Counted from the first letter of the stretch, positions 47,277-58,005 are shown. The stretch: DNA of 64,000 nt from Desulfurella acetivorans A63 (GCA_000517565.1 CP007051.1:310001-374000), one strand, 5' to 3'. The notes: generated by a model from the letters alone, not told the origin. A program made the numbers and translations.

Positions 47277-48098
47277 ATGGGTATAAAATATTATAAGCCT
47301 ATTACAAACGGTATGAGGTTTGCAAGTGTTAGTGACTTTAGCGAAATAACAAAAACTGAACCAGAAAAATCTCTAACCATAATATTAAAAAAGAAATCGG
47401 GCAGAAATAATAAAGGTCATATTACCACTAGGTTTCGTGGTGGCGGCGCAAGAAGGTTGTACCGCATAATTGATTTTAAAAGAGACAAAAGAGATATAGA
47501 AGCCGTTGTAAAAGCAATCGAATATGACCCAAATAGAAGCGCAAGAATTGCCTTACTGAGTTATAAAGATGGTGAAAAAAGGTATATTTTGGCTCCAGTT
47601 GGTCTAAATGTTAACGATAAAGTGCAAGCAGGGGAAAATGTTGAACCAAAAGTAGGAAACGCACTTCCATTAAGAAAAATTCCAGTAGGTAGCTTTGTAC
47701 ATAATATAGAACTAAAAATCAATGGTGGTGGAAAATTAGCAAGAAGTGCCGGTACTTTTGCCCAACTTATGGCTAAAGAAGGCAAATATGTTACATTAAA
47801 ATTGCCAAGTGGTGAAATGAGGTATGTATTAGCTGATTGTTATGCAACTATTGGACAGGTTGGAAACATTGATCATAATAATATAAACTATGGTAAAGCA
47901 GGAAGAGTCAGACATATGGGCAGAAGACCACATGTTAGGGGTGTAGCTATGAACCCAATTGATCACCCACATGGTGGTGGCGAAGGAAAAACAGGGACAG
48001 GTGGAACACCAGTAACACCATGGGGTAAACCAACAAAAGGTTACAAAACCAGACATAATAAACGTACAGATAAATTTATTATTAAAAGGATTAATTAG
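47277..48098 (+). CDS. rplB: Ribosomal protein L2
   Basis: A 273-residue peptidyl-transferase-centre protein. [60 protein letters not shown] (functional histidine) and the basic C-terminus match. Confidence 0.97.
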   Translation: MGIKYYKPITNGMRFASVSDFSEITKTEPEKSLTIILKKKSGRNNKGHITTRFRGGGARRLYRIIDFKRDKRDIEAVVKAIEYDPNRSARIALLSYKDGEKRYILAPVGLNVNDKVQAGENVEPKVGNALPLRKIPVGSFVHNIELKINGGGKLARSAGTFAQLMAKEGKYVTLKLPSGEMRYVLADCYATIGQVGNIDHNNINYGKAGRVRHMGRRPHVRGVAMNPIDHPHGGGEGKTGTGGTPVTPWGKPTKGYKTRHNKRTDKFIIKRIN

Positions 48099-48106
48099 GG
48101 GGTTTA

Positions 48107-48388
48107 ATGGCTAGATCACTAAAGAAAGGGCCGTTTGTTGATGAAAAATTGCTCAAAAAAGCAAATCAAGCAAAAGCGGAAGGTAAGAAAACTATCATAA
48201 AAACATGGTCAAGAAGAAGTGTGATTATCCCTGAATTTGTTGGTTTAACCTTTGGGGTTCACAATGGAAGAAAATTTGTACCTGTTTATGTAACAGAAAA
48301 TATGGTAGGTTATAAATTAGGTGAATTTTCACCAACAAGGACTTTTAAAGGTCATAAAGGTGTTGTTCAAAAGAAGATAGGTAAATAG
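48107..48388 (+). CDS. rpsS: Ribosomal protein S19
   Basis: A 93-residue 30S head protein. [39 protein letters not shown] and [13 protein letters not shown]-like [16 protein letters not shown] are intact. Confidence 0.97.
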   Translation: MARSLKKGPFVDEKLLKKANQAKAEGKKTIIKTWSRRSVIIPEFVGLTFGVHNGRKFVPVYVTENMVGYKLGEFSPTRTFKGHKGVVQKKIGK

Positions 48389-48422
48389 TGATTTCAAATA
48401 AACTAATCATGGGGGTAAGGTA

Positions 48423-48773
48423 GTGGAACACACAGTTAAATTGTCAAGAGCAAGGATTTCGCCTATAAAAGTTAGACAGGTTTTTGGTCTGATAAAAGGC
48501 AAAAAAGCAAATGAAGCAATATCTATATTAAAACTTATGCCTAAAAAAAGCGCTTTGATACTTTCAAAATTAATAGAATCCGCTGTTGCAGGATGTTTAG
48601 AAAAAGGTGAAGATCCTAATAAATTTTATATTAAAACAGTATGCGCTGATGATGGTATAAGATTTAAAAGGTATAGACCAATGGCTATGGGTCGTGCAGG
48701 TAGAATACTTAAAAGAACCACAAACATAAAACTCGTATTGGCAAAGGAGGTGGATTTTGGGTCAAAAGGTTAA
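48423..48773 (+). CDS. rplV: Ribosomal protein L22
   Basis: A 116-residue tunnel protein. [23 protein letters not shown] and the C-terminal beta hairpin with [20 protein letters not shown] (macrolide-region loop) are present. Start is GTG with GGGGGTAAGG upstream. It overlaps rpsC by 17 bases. Confidence 0.95.
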   Translation: MEHTVKLSRARISPIKVRQVFGLIKGKKANEAISILKLMPKKSALILSKLIESAVAGCLEKGEDPNKFYIKTVCADDGIRFKRYRPMAMGRAGRILKRTTNIKLVLAKEVDFGSKG

Positions 48774-49383
48774 TCCCATTGGATTAAGACTTGGAATAAT
48801 AAAAACGTGGTCATCAAGATGGTTTGCAAAGAATGATTTTAAAGATAAATTACTTGAAGATCAAAAAATACGAAAAGAAGTAAAAGCAAAGCTGTATTAT
48901 GCGGGTATTTCTAATATAGAGATCGAAAGGAAAATGAATAAACTAACACTAAATATATATGCAGCAAGACCGGGTATATTGATTGGAAAAAAAGGATCAG
49001 AAGTTGAAAAAATTAAGAGTTTTGTAAATGATTTAACTAAATCTGAAGTTTCAATAAATATTAGAGAAGTTAATGCACCAGAAACGGATGCCCAGTTAAT
49101 AGCAGAGAATATTGCTTTGCAGATTGAAAAAAGGACACATTTTAGAAGAGCCATGAAAAAAGCTGCATATCTGGCTTTGAGAAAAGGTGTTCAAGGTATT
49201 AAAATTCAATGCGCGGGTAAGCTTGGTGGTGTCGAAATGGCTCGCACAGAATGGATAAAAGAAGGGCGTGTGCCACTTACCACACTTAGAGCAAACATTG
49301 ATTACGGTTTTGCAGAAAGTTTGACAACTGCTGGTATAATAGGTATAAAAGTTTGGGTCTTTAAAGGCTACGTAATGGATTAA
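48757..49383 (+). CDS. rpsC: Ribosomal protein S3
   Basis: A 208-residue 30S protein near the mRNA entry. [14 protein letters not shown] is the standard N-terminus, supporting the TTG start with AAGGAGGTG upstream. The KH domain [13 protein letters not shown]-like [17 protein letters not shown] and the C-terminal [19 protein letters not shown] follow. Confidence 0.96.
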   Translation: MGQKVNPIGLRLGIIKTWSSRWFAKNDFKDKLLEDQKIRKEVKAKLYYAGISNIEIERKMNKLTLNIYAARPGILIGKKGSEVEKIKSFVNDLTKSEVSINIREVNAPETDAQLIAENIALQIEKRTHFRRAMKKAAYLALRKGVQGIKIQCAGKLGGVEMARTEWIKEGRVPLTTLRANIDYGFAESLTTAGIIGIKVWVFKGYVMD

Positions 49384-49396
49384 AGGAGAAAAACAT

Positions 49397-49819
49397 ATGT
49401 TAATGCCAAAGAAAACAAAATATAGAAAATATCAACGCAATAGAAGTGGTGTGGAAGGTTTAACAAAAAGAGGAAGTGAACTTGCATTTGGTGAGTATGG
49501 CTTGAAAGCTATTGGAAGGGGCGAAATCACAAGTAATCAGATAGAAGCCGCTAGAATTGCCATAAATAGAAGACTAAAACATCAAGGTAAAGTTTGGATA
49601 AGGATATTTCCGGATTTTCCACTTACGAAAAAGCCAGCAGAAACAAGGATGGGTAAAGGAAAAGGTTCAATTGAAAAGTGGGTTTGTATAGTTAAGCCCG
49701 GACGAATTTTATATGAAATTGGCGGTGTAACTGAAGAATTGGCAAAAAGCGCTTTTGAGTTAGCTGCTTCCAAACTAAATATCCAGACTAAATTTGTAAA
49801 GAGTGGAGAGTGGCTATGA
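49397..49819 (+). CDS. rplP: Ribosomal protein L16
   Basis: A 140-residue 50S protein near the A-site. [50 protein letters not shown] and a [11 protein letters not shown] segment match. It overlaps rpmC by four bases. Confidence 0.96.
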   Translation: MLMPKKTKYRKYQRNRSGVEGLTKRGSELAFGEYGLKAIGRGEITSNQIEAARIAINRRLKHQGKVWIRIFPDFPLTKKPAETRMGKGKGSIEKWVCIVKPGRILYEIGGVTEELAKSAFELAASKLNIQTKFVKSGEWL

Positions 49820-50010
49820 AGAAAAACGATATAGCAGCCATGGATATAAAAACTTTGAAAGAAACAGAGCAAAAAATTAGAGAAGAACTTATGCGTTTAA
49901 GATTGAAAAAAGGTTTTGAGCAGCTAGAGAATCCTAAAAGAATGAGAAATTTAAGAAAAGATTTAGCACGAGTTTTAACAAGAGTTAAACAATTGGAGAA
50001 AGCCTTATGA
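49816..50010 (+). CDS. rpmC: Ribosomal protein L29
   Basis: A 64-residue coiled-coil protein at the tunnel exit. [37 protein letters not shown] is diagnostic. The ATG overlapping the rplP stop was preferred to a GTG two codons earlier, which would lie on top of the ribosome site GGAGAG. Confidence 0.94.
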   Translation: MKKNDIAAMDIKTLKETEQKIREELMRLRLKKGFEQLENPKRMRNLRKDLARVLTRVKQLEKAL

Positions 50011-50270
50011 GTAAATTTGTTGGAGAGGGTATTGTAGTTAGTGATAAAATGAATAAAACCAGGGTGGTTCGAGTTGAAGAGTACAAATTACACCCAAAAA
50101 TTAAAAAATATGTTAAGAAAACAAAGAAGTTTAAAGTTCATGATGAGCTAAATGAGTCAAAAGTTGGTGATATTGTCCAATTTATAAGTTGCAGGCCAAT
50201 ATCAAAACAAAAAAGCTTCAGGTTGCTTAAGATTGTGCAAAAATACTCTGGATTGGGAGATGAAATATGA
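50007..50270 (+). CDS. rpsQ: Ribosomal protein S17
   Basis: An 87-residue OB-fold 30S protein. [40 protein letters not shown] and [24 protein letters not shown] match. Four-base overlaps on both sides. Confidence 0.96.
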   Translation: MSKFVGEGIVVSDKMNKTRVVRVEEYKLHPKIKKYVKKTKKFKVHDELNESKVGDIVQFISCRPISKQKSFRLLKIVQKYSGLGDEI

Positions 50271-50635
50271 TACAACCATATACAATGCTTAAATCAGCAG
50301 ATAATTCTGGAGCAAAAAAAATAATGTGCATAAAAGTTCTTGGCGGATCAAAAAGAAGGTATGCTTATGTCGGCGATATTATAGTCGCATCTGTCAAGGA
50401 AGCAATACCGAATGGTAAAGTAAAAAAAGGTGACGTGGTTAAAGCTGTGATTGTTAGGACTAAAAAAGAGTTTAGAAGAGATGACGGTTCTTATATAAGG
50501 TTTGATGAAAATGCTGCAGTTATAATTAATAACCAAAAAGAACCAATTGGAACAAGAATTTTTGGGCCTGTAGTAAGAGAGCTTAGGATGAAGGATTTTA
50601 TGAAAATTATATCTTTGGCCCCAGAGGTTCTATAA
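50267..50635 (+). CDS. rplN: Ribosomal protein L14
   Basis: A 122-residue 50S protein at the subunit bridge. [45 protein letters not shown] and [13 protein letters not shown] are standard. It is the first gene of the spc-type segment. Confidence 0.97.
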   Translation: MIQPYTMLKSADNSGAKKIMCIKVLGGSKRRYAYVGDIIVASVKEAIPNGKVKKGDVVKAVIVRTKKEFRRDDGSYIRFDENAAVIINNQKEPIGTRIFGPVVRELRMKDFMKIISLAPEVL

Positions 50636-50645
50636 GGAGTAAAAA

Positions 50646-50978
50646 ATGGCGAATGTATACTCACAGATGAAAACAAAACTTAAAAAAGGTGATTTAGTAA
50701 AAGTTTTAGTTGGCAAAGACAAAGGAAAAACAGGAAAAATCATTTCTTTTGTGCCAAAGAAAAACAGAGTTATTGTTGAAGGCATTAAAATAATAAAAAA
50801 ACATGAAAAAGCCACTCAAACATCGAAAGGTGGAATAATTGAAAAAGAAGCGCCTATTGACATATCAAATGTAATGCTTGTATGCCCTCATTGCAACAAA
50901 CCTACACGGGTTGCAAGTAAGATTTTAGATGATGGCACAAAAGTAAGGGTTTGTAAAAAATGCAACGAAACAATTTAA
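50646..50978 (+). CDS. rplX: Ribosomal protein L24
   Basis: A 110-residue assembly-initiator protein. The KOW motif [20 protein letters not shown] lies near the N-terminus. [16 protein letters not shown] plus VCKKCNETI form a zinc-knuckle pair. Confidence 0.96.
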   Translation: MANVYSQMKTKLKKGDLVKVLVGKDKGKTGKIISFVPKKNRVIVEGIKIIKKHEKATQTSKGGIIEKEAPIDISNVMLVCPHCNKPTRVASKILDDGTKVRVCKKCNETI

Positions 50979-50994
50979 TAACGGAGGTTCTAAG

Positions 50995-51546
50995 TTGTAT
51001 ATACCTAGTATGAAAAAACACTATAGAGAAAATGTCATACCATATATGATGCAAAAATTTTCATATAAAAACGTTATGCAGGTTCCAAGATTGGAAAAAA
51101 TTGTTATAAATGTCGGTATGGCTGAAGGTGCAACTGACATTAAAATGTTGGATTCTGCTCTTGAAGAGCTTGCTGCCATAACAGGTCAAAAAGGCGTAAT
51201 TACAAGAGCTAAAAAATCGATTGCCAACTTCAAATTGAGAAAAGGTCAACCAATAGGTTGCAAGGTAACATTAAGAAAAGATAGAATGTATGAGTTTTTA
51301 GAAAGGTTTATCAGTTTTAGCTTACCAAGAATTAGAGATTTTAGAGGTGTTTCAAAAAAGAATTTTGATGGCCGAGGTAACTATACGCTTGGTGTTACAG
51401 AGCAATTGATTTTTCCAGAAATAAATTACGATAAAATATTAAAAATTCATGGTATGAGTATTTCTTTTGTTACTACTTCAAAGAGCGACGAAGAGGCTTT
51501 TGAGTTATTAAAAGCTTTCGGTGTGCCCTTTGCTAAAGCAAGTTAG
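50995..51546 (+). CDS. rplE: Ribosomal protein L5
   Basis: A 183-residue 5S rRNA-binding protein. [62 protein letters not shown] and EQLIFPEI match. Start is TTG with a GGAGG site; [10 protein letters not shown] is a normal N-terminus. Confidence 0.96.
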   Translation: MYIPSMKKHYRENVIPYMMQKFSYKNVMQVPRLEKIVINVGMAEGATDIKMLDSALEELAAITGQKGVITRAKKSIANFKLRKGQPIGCKVTLRKDRMYEFLERFISFSLPRIRDFRGVSKKNFDGRGNYTLGVTEQLIFPEINYDKILKIHGMSISFVTTSKSDEEAFELLKAFGVPFAKAS

Positions 51547-51554
51547 GAGGATTA

Positions 51555-51740
51555 ATGGCTAGAAAGGCAATGATTGAAAAAGCTAAAAAAACACCAAAAT
51601 TTAAAGTTAGGTCTAAAAATAGGTGTAATATATGTGGAAGATCAAGGGGTTATATTAGGGATTTTGGTATTTGTAGGATTTGTTTTAGAAATCTGGCATC
51701 AAAGGGAGAAATTCCTGGTATAACCAAAGCAAGCTGGTAG
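51555..51740 (+). CDS. rpsZ: Ribosomal protein S14, zinc-binding type
   Basis: A 61-residue short S14. [15 protein letters not shown] leads to a zinc ribbon with [22 protein letters not shown] (two CxxC) and ends with [11 protein letters not shown]. It is the C+ paralogue, also called rpsN type Z. Confidence 0.96.
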   Translation: MARKAMIEKAKKTPKFKVRSKNRCNICGRSRGYIRDFGICRICFRNLASKGEIPGITKASW

Positions 51741-51749
51741 GAGTAATCA

Positions 51750-52142
51750 ATGAATAGAATTAGTGATTCATTATCAAGTTTAAAAAATGCCTTATCAACA
51801 AAAAAAACAGATGTAATAATATACGGAAATAGTGTTGTTAAAAATATCTGCGAAATATTAAAAAAAGAAGGCTACATAAAAAATTATGAGATTATTGATC
51901 CTTTAAAAACGCAAATAAAAGTTGAATTAAAATATCTTGATGAAAAACGAAAAAAACCTGCTTTAAGTGAAATAAAGATTGTAAGCAAACCATCAAGAAG
52001 AGTATATGTGAAATCTGATGAAATAAAACCAGTAGTAAGTGGCTTAGGTATTGGTATTATATCAACCAATCAAGGTGTAATGACAACTTATCAAGCAAAA
52101 AAGAAAAGACTAGGTGGAGAACTGATCTGTGAGTTGTTTTAG
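51750..52142 (+). CDS. rpsH: Ribosomal protein S8
   Basis: A 130-residue 30S protein. ILKKEGYIKNYEI, KPSRRVYVKSDEIKPVVSGLGIGIISTNQGVMT and the C-terminal ARKKRLGGELIC-like QAKKKRLGGELICELF match. In E. coli S8 is the spc operon repressor. Confidence 0.96.
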   Translation: MNRISDSLSSLKNALSTKKTDVIIYGNSVVKNICEILKKEGYIKNYEIIDPLKTQIKVELKYLDEKRKKPALSEIKIVSKPSRRVYVKSDEIKPVVSGLGIGIISTNQGVMTTYQAKKKRLGGELICELF

Positions 52143-52151
52143 GAGGAAAAA

Positions 52152-52700
52152 ATGTCTCGTATAGGTAAAAAAGTTATTGAGCTGCCTAAAAACGTTGATT
52201 TGAACATAGAAAAAGATAAAGTAATAATCAAAGGTCCCAAGGGAGTTTTAACTCAAACCATTAAACCAGAATTCGTAGAAGTAGTTAAAGAAGGTAATAC
52301 TTTGATTGTTAAAAATATAAATGAAGAACATAAAAAAGCTAATGCATTTCATGGTTTATATAGAAGTTTGATCGCAAATGCAGTTTTTGGCGTAACTAAT
52401 GGTTTTAAAAAAGAACTAATTATAGAAGGCGTTGGATATAGAGCAAGCGTAGAATCAAAAAAAGTAAAGTTAAGTCTTGGATTTTCACACGATGTTTTTT
52501 ATCCAATTCCCGATGGCATTACTGTAGAAGTCGATAAAACCGGTACAAACATAACAATATCTGGGATTGATAAATATTTAGTAGGTCAAGTCGCAGCTGA
52601 TATCAGAGCATTTAAAAAAGTTGAACCATACAAAGGTAAAGGCATTAGGTATAAAGATGAAAAAGTCAGAAGAAAAGCTGGTAAAGCTGCAGGAAAGTAG
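52152..52700 (+). CDS. rplF: Ribosomal protein L6
   Basis: A 182-residue 50S protein of two repeated domains. MSRIGKKVIELPKNV, GPKGVLTQ, GVTNGFKKELIIEGVGYRA and PYKGKGIRYKDEKVRRKAGKAAGK match. Confidence 0.96.
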   Translation: MSRIGKKVIELPKNVDLNIEKDKVIIKGPKGVLTQTIKPEFVEVVKEGNTLIVKNINEEHKKANAFHGLYRSLIANAVFGVTNGFKKELIIEGVGYRASVESKKVKLSLGFSHDVFYPIPDGITVEVDKTGTNITISGIDKYLVGQVAADIRAFKKVEPYKGKGIRYKDEKVRRKAGKAAGK

Positions 52701-52708
52701 GAGGTTGA

Positions 52709-53074
52709 ATGTTAAAAAAACGCAGTAGAAACGAATTGAGATTAAAAAGAAAAACTCGTATAAAGTATAAAATCAGAGGAACTCTGAAAAAACCAAGATT
52801 GTGCGTATTTAAAAGCTTAAATCACATATATGCTCAACTAATTGATGATACAACTGGTAATACAATTATTAGCGCTTCAAGTTTAGATAGTCAATTAAAA
52901 GGTAAGGTAAAAGGTTGTAATATTGAAACTGCAAAGCAAGTAGGTATTCTAATAGCAAAAAAGGCTTTAGAAAAAGGGATATCAAATGTTGTATTTGACA
53001 GAAATGGTTATTTGTATCATGGAAAAGTTAAAGCCTTAGCAGATGCTGCAAGAGAAGGCGGTTTGATATTTTAG
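52709..53074 (+). CDS. rplR: Ribosomal protein L18
   Basis: A 121-residue 5S rRNA protein. [37 protein letters not shown] and [26 protein letters not shown] are diagnostic. Confidence 0.96.
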   Translation: MLKKRSRNELRLKRKTRIKYKIRGTLKKPRLCVFKSLNHIYAQLIDDTTGNTIISASSLDSQLKGKVKGCNIETAKQVGILIAKKALEKGISNVVFDRNGYLYHGKVKALADAAREGGLIF

Positions 53075-53083
53075 GAGGTTCAA

Positions 53084-53554
53084 GTGGATAAAGGTTTTCA
53101 AGAATATGTTATAAAAGTTGGAAGAGTTGCTAAGGTTGTAAAGGGTGGTAGAAGATTTAGGTTCAATGCATTAGTTGTAGTAGGCGATGGAAACGGTCAG
53201 GTTGGTATAGCGTTAGGTAAATCAAAAGAAGTTTCCGAAGCAATTAAAAAAGCTGTAGAAAAAGCAAAAAAAGAAATGTTTAGAGTTCCTATTACTGAAG
53301 ATGGCAGTATACCTCATATTATTCAAACAAAGCAGGGTTCTGGAATTGTTTTATTAAAACCTGCTAAACCAGGTACTGGTATAATTGCAGGTAATACTGC
53401 AAGGTCTATTTTAGAAGCATGCGGTATTAAAAATATAGTAACCAAATCTATTGGTTCAAATAATCCGTTTAATTTGTCAAATGCTATCATTAAAGCTCTC
53501 AAACTGCTAAGAAGCAAAGAAGAAATATTGAAAGGAAGGGGATTAGCACAATGA
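53084..53554 (+). CDS. rpsE: Ribosomal protein S5
   Basis: A 156-residue 30S protein. VIKVGRVAKVVKGGRRFRFNALVVVGDGNGQVGIALGKSKEV and LLKPAKPGTGIIAGNTARSILEACGIKNIVTKSIGSNNPFN match. Start is GTG with TAGGAGG upstream. Stop overlaps rpmD by four bases. Confidence 0.96.
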   Translation: MDKGFQEYVIKVGRVAKVVKGGRRFRFNALVVVGDGNGQVGIALGKSKEVSEAIKKAVEKAKKEMFRVPITEDGSIPHIIQTKQGSGIVLLKPAKPGTGIIAGNTARSILEACGIKNIVTKSIGSNNPFNLSNAIIKALKLLRSKEEILKGRGLAQ

Positions 53555-53730
53555 CGCTTAAAATTACAATGACAAGAAGTTGCATTGGTCAAAAGGATAA
53601 AATAAAAAAAGTAGCAAGGTCTTTAGGTTTAAAAAGGCCAAACCAGTTTGTATTAAGAAAAGACACACCTCATATAAGAGGGATGATTAAAAAGCTATAT
53701 TTTATGGTTAAAGTTGAAGAAGTTGAATAA
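53551..53730 (+). CDS. rpmD: Ribosomal protein L30
   Basis: A 59-residue 50S protein. LKITMTRSCIGQKDKIKKVARSLGLKRPNQ and DTPHIRGMIKKLYFMVKVEEV match. It lies between rpsE and rplO, as in the spc operon. Confidence 0.94.
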   Translation: MTLKITMTRSCIGQKDKIKKVARSLGLKRPNQFVLRKDTPHIRGMIKKLYFMVKVEEVE

Positions 53731-53749
53731 GTTAATAAGGAGTATTAAT

Positions 53750-54184
53750 ATGCAGTTATTTGAATTGCCAAAAATAGTTGATAAACGCAAAAGAGTTGGA
53801 AGAGGTGATGCAAGCGGTTATGGTACCACAGCAGGCAAAGGCAATAAAGGCGAAAGGGCTAGAAGCGGCCATGGGCACTTGAGTGCATACTATGAAGGCG
53901 GACAAACACCTATTTATAGAAGATTACCAAAAAGGGGTTTTAAAAACCAATTCAAAATAGAATACGATATTGTAAATCTTCATACACTAGATAAAAAATT
54001 TAATGAAAATGATGAAGTTACACTTGAAACACTTATATCAAAAGGACTGGTAAGTGGTAAAAGGTTGGTAAAAATTCTAGGAAACGGTACTTTGTCAAAA
54101 AAATTAAATATTAAAGCACACGCTTTTTCAAAGCAAGCAATCAGCAAAATTGAACAATCAAATTCTACATTTGAGGTTCTTTGA
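53750..54184 (+). CDS. rplO: Ribosomal protein L15
   Basis: A 144-residue 50S assembly protein. KRVGRGDASGYGTTAGKGNKGERARSG, YEGGQTPIYRRLPKRGF and the C-terminal domain match. The ATG with TAAGGAG eight bases upstream was chosen over a longer frame starting inside rpmD. It touches secY. Confidence 0.95.
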   Translation: MQLFELPKIVDKRKRVGRGDASGYGTTAGKGNKGERARSGHGHLSAYYEGGQTPIYRRLPKRGFKNQFKIEYDIVNLHTLDKKFNENDEVTLETLISKGLVSGKRLVKILGNGTLSKKLNIKAHAFSKQAISKIEQSNSTFEVL

Positions 54185-55476
54185 TGCAAGATTATTCAAA
54201 CATGTTTAATGTGCCAGAGCTAAATAAAAGGCTTTTTTTTACATTTATAATGTTTGTTGTATTTAGATTGGCAGCTCATATACCAACTCCGGGCGTTGAT
54301 ACGCATGTTTTAGCTACTCTTGTAAATCAGAATCAGTCTACCGCACTGGGATTATTCAATCTTTTTAGTGGTGGTGCGATAAGTAACTTCAGTATAGTTT
54401 CGCTTGGTATTATGCCCTACATTTCTGCTGCTATTATTTTGGAATTGTTTACTGCTGTGAGTCCAGAGCTTGCAAAATTAAAAAAAGAAGGCGAATCAGG
54501 TAGGAGAAAGATATCCGAGTATACAAGATACCTAACTGTGATAATATCGCTTTTGCAGGGAATTGGCATTGCAATAGGTTTGCAATCTATGCATGGGCCA
54601 AATAATGCACCTGTTGTTATTTGGCATGGCATAGGTTTTATTATATTTGCAGACATAACATTGACAACAGGTACTGTATTTTTAATGTGGATTGGTGAGC
54701 AGATAACAGAACGAGGTATTGGAAATGGTATATCTCTTATTATTTTTGCAGGTATTATTGCAAGACTTCCTGCTGCTATAGGTAACACTTTTAACTTGGT
54801 AAGCTCTGGTGATATGTCGATATTGGCTTTGCTTTTGATATTTGTAGTAGTAATAGGAGTTATTGCGTTAATAATATTTGTTGAGTTAGCTCAAAGACGA
54901 GTAACAGTTCAATATCCTCGAAGAATGGTTGGAAAACGTTTATATAATGCACAAAGTAGCTATATACCATTAAAAATAAATGTATCAGGCGTTATACCAC
55001 CAATTTTTGCTTCTTCTATAATGTTGTTTCCTGCAACTATAGCAAAAGTTATAAATGTGCCTTTTATCCAAAAAATATCTAACTGGCTAAATCCTGGCGG
55101 AACTTTATATAATGTATTCTATGTTATACTGATTTTCTTTTTTGCTTATTTTTACACATCTATTGCTTTTAACCCAAAAGATGTAGCAGATAATCTTAAA
55201 AAGAATGGTGGTTTTATACCAGGCATAAGACCAGGTAAATATACTGCTGATTTCCTTGACTGGATACTTACAAGGCTTACTTTTGTAGGTGGGATATATT
55301 TATCATTTGTTTGTGTATTGCCATGGATTTTAATGCAACATTTTAGTGTACCATTTTATTTTGGTGGCACAGCTGTATTGATTGTTGTTCAAGTTGCTCT
55401 TGATACAATAATGCAAATACAGGCCCATCTTTATATGAGAAATTATGATGGTTTTTTGAAAAAAGGAGGTAAATAG
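54184..55476 (+). CDS. secY: Preprotein translocase subunit SecY
   Basis: A 430-residue ten-helix channel protein. LFFTFIMFVVFRLAAHIPTPGVD is TM1, FNLFSGGAISNFSIVSLGIMPYISAAI is the plug and TM2. EYTRYLTVIISLLQ, ITERGIGNGISLIIFAGI and RRMVGKRLYNAQSSYIPLKIN (cytoplasmic loop) follow. The ATG overlapping the rplO stop, with GAGG upstream, was preferred to a TTG one codon before. Confidence 0.96.
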   Translation: MQDYSNMFNVPELNKRLFFTFIMFVVFRLAAHIPTPGVDTHVLATLVNQNQSTALGLFNLFSGGAISNFSIVSLGIMPYISAAIILELFTAVSPELAKLKKEGESGRRKISEYTRYLTVIISLLQGIGIAIGLQSMHGPNNAPVVIWHGIGFIIFADITLTTGTVFLMWIGEQITERGIGNGISLIIFAGIIARLPAAIGNTFNLVSSGDMSILALLLIFVVVIGVIALIIFVELAQRRVTVQYPRRMVGKRLYNAQSSYIPLKINVSGVIPPIFASSIMLFPATIAKVINVPFIQKISNWLNPGGTLYNVFYVILIFFFAYFYTSIAFNPKDVADNLKKNGGFIPGIRPGKYTADFLDWILTRLTFVGGIYLSFVCVLPWILMQHFSVPFYFGGTAVLIVVQVALDTIMQIQAHLYMRNYDGFLKKGGK

Positions 55477-56124
55477 GTGATTTTAATATTACTTGGAGCT
55501 CCAGGAGTTGGAAAGGGTACTCAATCGCAAAACATTATTAAAAAATATTCAATTGTTCAAATATCTACTGGCGATATTTTAAGAAATGAAGTTAAAAACG
55601 AAACCGAACTTGGCCTTACTGCCAAGCAATATATGGAAAAAGGTGAGCTCGTCCCAGATGATACTATAATAAAAATGATAGAAAAACGCATATCGCAACC
55701 TGATTGCGCAAATGGTTTTTTACTTGATGGTTTTCCAAGAACAATTGAACAGGCAAAAAGTTTTGACAAAATGATAAAACAAAAAGGGTTAGATCTTGAT
55801 AAAGTAATATATATAGATGTTGCTGATGATGAAATCATAGATCGACTTACGTTAAGAAGAGTTTGTCCAACTTGCGGCGCAATTTACCATTTGAAAAACA
55901 AACCCCCAAAACAAGATATGATATGTGATATTTGTGGATCAAAATTGATTCAAAGAAGTGACGATACAAAAGAAACTGTTGAAAACAGACTAAAAGTCTT
56001 TAAAGAACACACAAAACCTTTGATTGAATATTATGAAAAACAAGGAAAATTAAACTCGGTAAGTGGTTTAGGTACAGTAGATGAAGTGTTTTCTAGAATA
56101 CTAACAGCATTAAGTAGCATATGA
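55477..56124 (+). CDS. adk: Adenylate kinase
   Basis: A 215-residue kinase interconverting AMP, ADP and ATP. The P-loop is LGAPGVGKGTQ, followed by QISTGDILRNE and GFLLDGFPRTIEQA. The lid is the zinc type: CPTCGAIYHL and CDICGSKL. Start is GTG directly after the secY stop, with AAAGGAGG upstream. Conserved secY-adk-map order. Confidence 0.96.
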   Translation: MILILLGAPGVGKGTQSQNIIKKYSIVQISTGDILRNEVKNETELGLTAKQYMEKGELVPDDTIIKMIEKRISQPDCANGFLLDGFPRTIEQAKSFDKMIKQKGLDLDKVIYIDVADDEIIDRLTLRRVCPTCGAIYHLKNKPPKQDMICDICGSKLIQRSDDTKETVENRLKVFKEHTKPLIEYYEKQGKLNSVSGLGTVDEVFSRILTALSSI

Positions 56125-56876
56125 TAATTTTAAAATCAAAGCAAGAAATAGAAAAAATGCGTATTGTAAACGCAATGGTAGCTAAAGTATTAAATATGTT
56201 GAAAAATGAAGTAAAACCTGGTATAACAACATATGAGCTTGATAGGCTTGCAATGGAATATTCTGCTAAATTGAATGCAAAGCCAGCTTTTTTGGGATAC
56301 GGAGGTTTTCCAAACGCTTTGTGTGTTTCTGTTAACGAAGAAGTAGTGCATGGTATTCCTTCCAAGAAAAAAATCTTGAAAGAAGGTGATATAGTAAGCT
56401 TGGATTTTGGCTTATTTTATGATGGTTTTTATGGAGATTCAGCTATTACTGTTGGCGTGGGTAGCATTTCAAAAGCAAAGCAAAAGCTTATTGATGTAAC
56501 TCACGATAGCTTATATAAAGGCATAGAGCAAGCAAGAGCGGGTAATTATTTATTTGATATTTCAAGGGCAATTCAAAATTTTGTAGAATCAAATGGTTTT
56601 AGCGTAGTAAGGGATTATGTTGGTCATGGTATAGGCAGAAATCTGCATGAAGAGCCTCAAGTTCCTAATTATGTACCTAGCAATAGTCCAAATGTCCTGT
56701 TAAAGGTGGGAATGACGCTGGCAATTGAGCCAATGGTAAACATGGGTTCTTACGAAATTGAGGTTAAAAAAGATGGTTGGAGTGTTGTTACAAAAGATAA
56801 ACTGCCTTCTGCGCATTTTGAACACACTATAGCAATTTTAGAAGAAGGGCCTTTAATATTGAGCAAGGAGAATTAA
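56121..56876 (+). CDS. map: Methionine aminopeptidase
   Basis: A 251-residue type I enzyme removing N-terminal methionine. The dimetal ligands are in [18 protein letters not shown] (two Asp), [19 protein letters not shown] (His), TLAIEPMV (Glu) and the C-terminal [10 protein letters not shown] with Glu. It overlaps adk by four bases. Confidence 0.96.
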   Translation: MIILKSKQEIEKMRIVNAMVAKVLNMLKNEVKPGITTYELDRLAMEYSAKLNAKPAFLGYGGFPNALCVSVNEEVVHGIPSKKKILKEGDIVSLDFGLFYDGFYGDSAITVGVGSISKAKQKLIDVTHDSLYKGIEQARAGNYLFDISRAIQNFVESNGFSVVRDYVGHGIGRNLHEEPQVPNYVPSNSPNVLLKVGMTLAIEPMVNMGSYEIEVKKDGWSVVTKDKLPSAHFEHTIAILEEGPLILSKEN

Positions 56877-56881
56877 CATTT

Positions 56882-57100
56882 ATGGCAAAAGAAAAGCCAG
56901 TAGTAGTTGAAGGTGAGGTTATTGAAGCACTACCTAATGCAATGTTTAGAGTAAAATTGGATAACAACCATGTAGTTTTAGCTCATGTTGCTGGTAAAAT
57001 GCGTATGCACTTTATTAAGATCTTACCTGGAGATAGAGTAAAGTTAGAAATTTCGCCATACAGTATAGAAAAAGGTAGAATAATTTATAGATATAAATAA
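56882..57100 (+). CDS. infA: Translation initiation factor IF-1
   Basis: A 72-residue OB-fold protein. [54 protein letters not shown] is diagnostic. It lies between map and rpmJ. Confidence 0.97.
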   Translation: MAKEKPVVVEGEVIEALPNAMFRVKLDNNHVVLAHVAGKMRMHFIKILPGDRVKLEISPYSIEKGRIIYRYK

Positions 57101-57121
57101 AAAATAATGGAGGTTAAATAA

Positions 57122-57235
57122 ATGAAAGTAAGATCTTCTGTGAAAAAAATTTGTCCAAAATGCAAAATAATAAAAAGAAAAGGTGTTGTTAGGGTTATAT
57201 GCGAAAACCCAAAACACAAACAAAGACAAGGTTAG
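57122..57235 (+). CDS. rpmJ: Ribosomal protein L36
   Basis: A 37-residue zinc protein. [36 protein letters not shown] gives the C-x2-C...C-x4-H zinc site, the C+ form. Ribosome site GGAGG upstream, and the next gene's GGAGG follows its stop. Confidence 0.97.
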   Translation: MKVRSSVKKICPKCKIIKRKGVVRVICENPKHKQRQG

Positions 57236-57243
57236 GAGGTTAA

Positions 57244-57603
57244 ATGGCTCGTTTAGTTGGTGTAGAGTTACCAAAAAATAAGCGTATAGAGATTGCCTTA
57301 ACATACATATATGGTATAGGTAAATCTAGAGCTAAAGAAATACTTCAAAAAACCGGCGTTGATCCTAACAGAAAAACGGATGATTTAACACCAGATGAGT
57401 TGCAAAAATTAAGATCAGCGTTGTCTAACTATACAATAGAAGGTGAACTGAGAAAAATTGTTGGAATGAATATTAAACGATTAATGGATTTAGGAAATTA
57501 TAGAGGTTTAAGGCATAGGAAAGGTTTGCCTGTAAGAGGTCAAAGAACCAGAACAAATGCAAGAACAAGAAAAGGCAGGAGAAAAACAGTTGGAGGTAAA
57601 TAA
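57244..57603 (+). CDS. rpsM: Ribosomal protein S13
   Basis: A 119-residue 30S head protein. [61 protein letters not shown] match. It starts the alpha-operon segment (rpsM-rpsK-rpsD-rpoA-rplQ). Confidence 0.97.
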   Translation: MARLVGVELPKNKRIEIALTYIYGIGKSRAKEILQKTGVDPNRKTDDLTPDELQKLRSALSNYTIEGELRKIVGMNIKRLMDLGNYRGLRHRKGLPVRGQRTRTNARTRKGRRKTVGGK

Positions 57604-57624
57604 TGGTTTTTAAGGAGAAATTGA

Positions 57625-58005
57625 ATGGCTGAAGCAAAAAGAAAAAAAGTAAAGAAAGTAAGTTCAAGTGGTGTGGCTCATATTCAGTCTACATTTAACA
57701 ATACAATTGTTACTATTACAGATAAAGATGGCAATGTTGTATGCTGGTCATCATCAGGAAGTGTAGGCTTTAAAGGAACTAGAAAAGGTACTCCGTTTGC
57801 AGCCCAGATGGCAGCTGAGCAAGCTGCTAAAGTAGCATTGCAAAGAGGTATGAAAGAGGTTGATGTCCGTGTCAAAGGTCCTGGTTCGGGAAGGGAAACT
57901 GCTATTAGGGCACTGCAGGCAGCTGGTCTAAAAATTAAATCTCTAAGAGATGTAACACCTATACCACATAATGGTTGTAAACCACCAAAGAAAAGAAGAG
58001 TTTGA
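57625..58005 (+). CDS. rpsK: Ribosomal protein S11
   Basis: A 126-residue platform protein. [45 protein letters not shown] and [17 protein letters not shown] match. Confidence 0.97.
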   Translation: MAEAKRKKVKKVSSSGVAHIQSTFNNTIVTITDKDGNVVCWSSSGSVGFKGTRKGTPFAAQMAAEQAAKVALQRGMKEVDVRVKGPGSGRETAIRALQAAGLKIKSLRDVTPIPHNGCKPPKKRRV

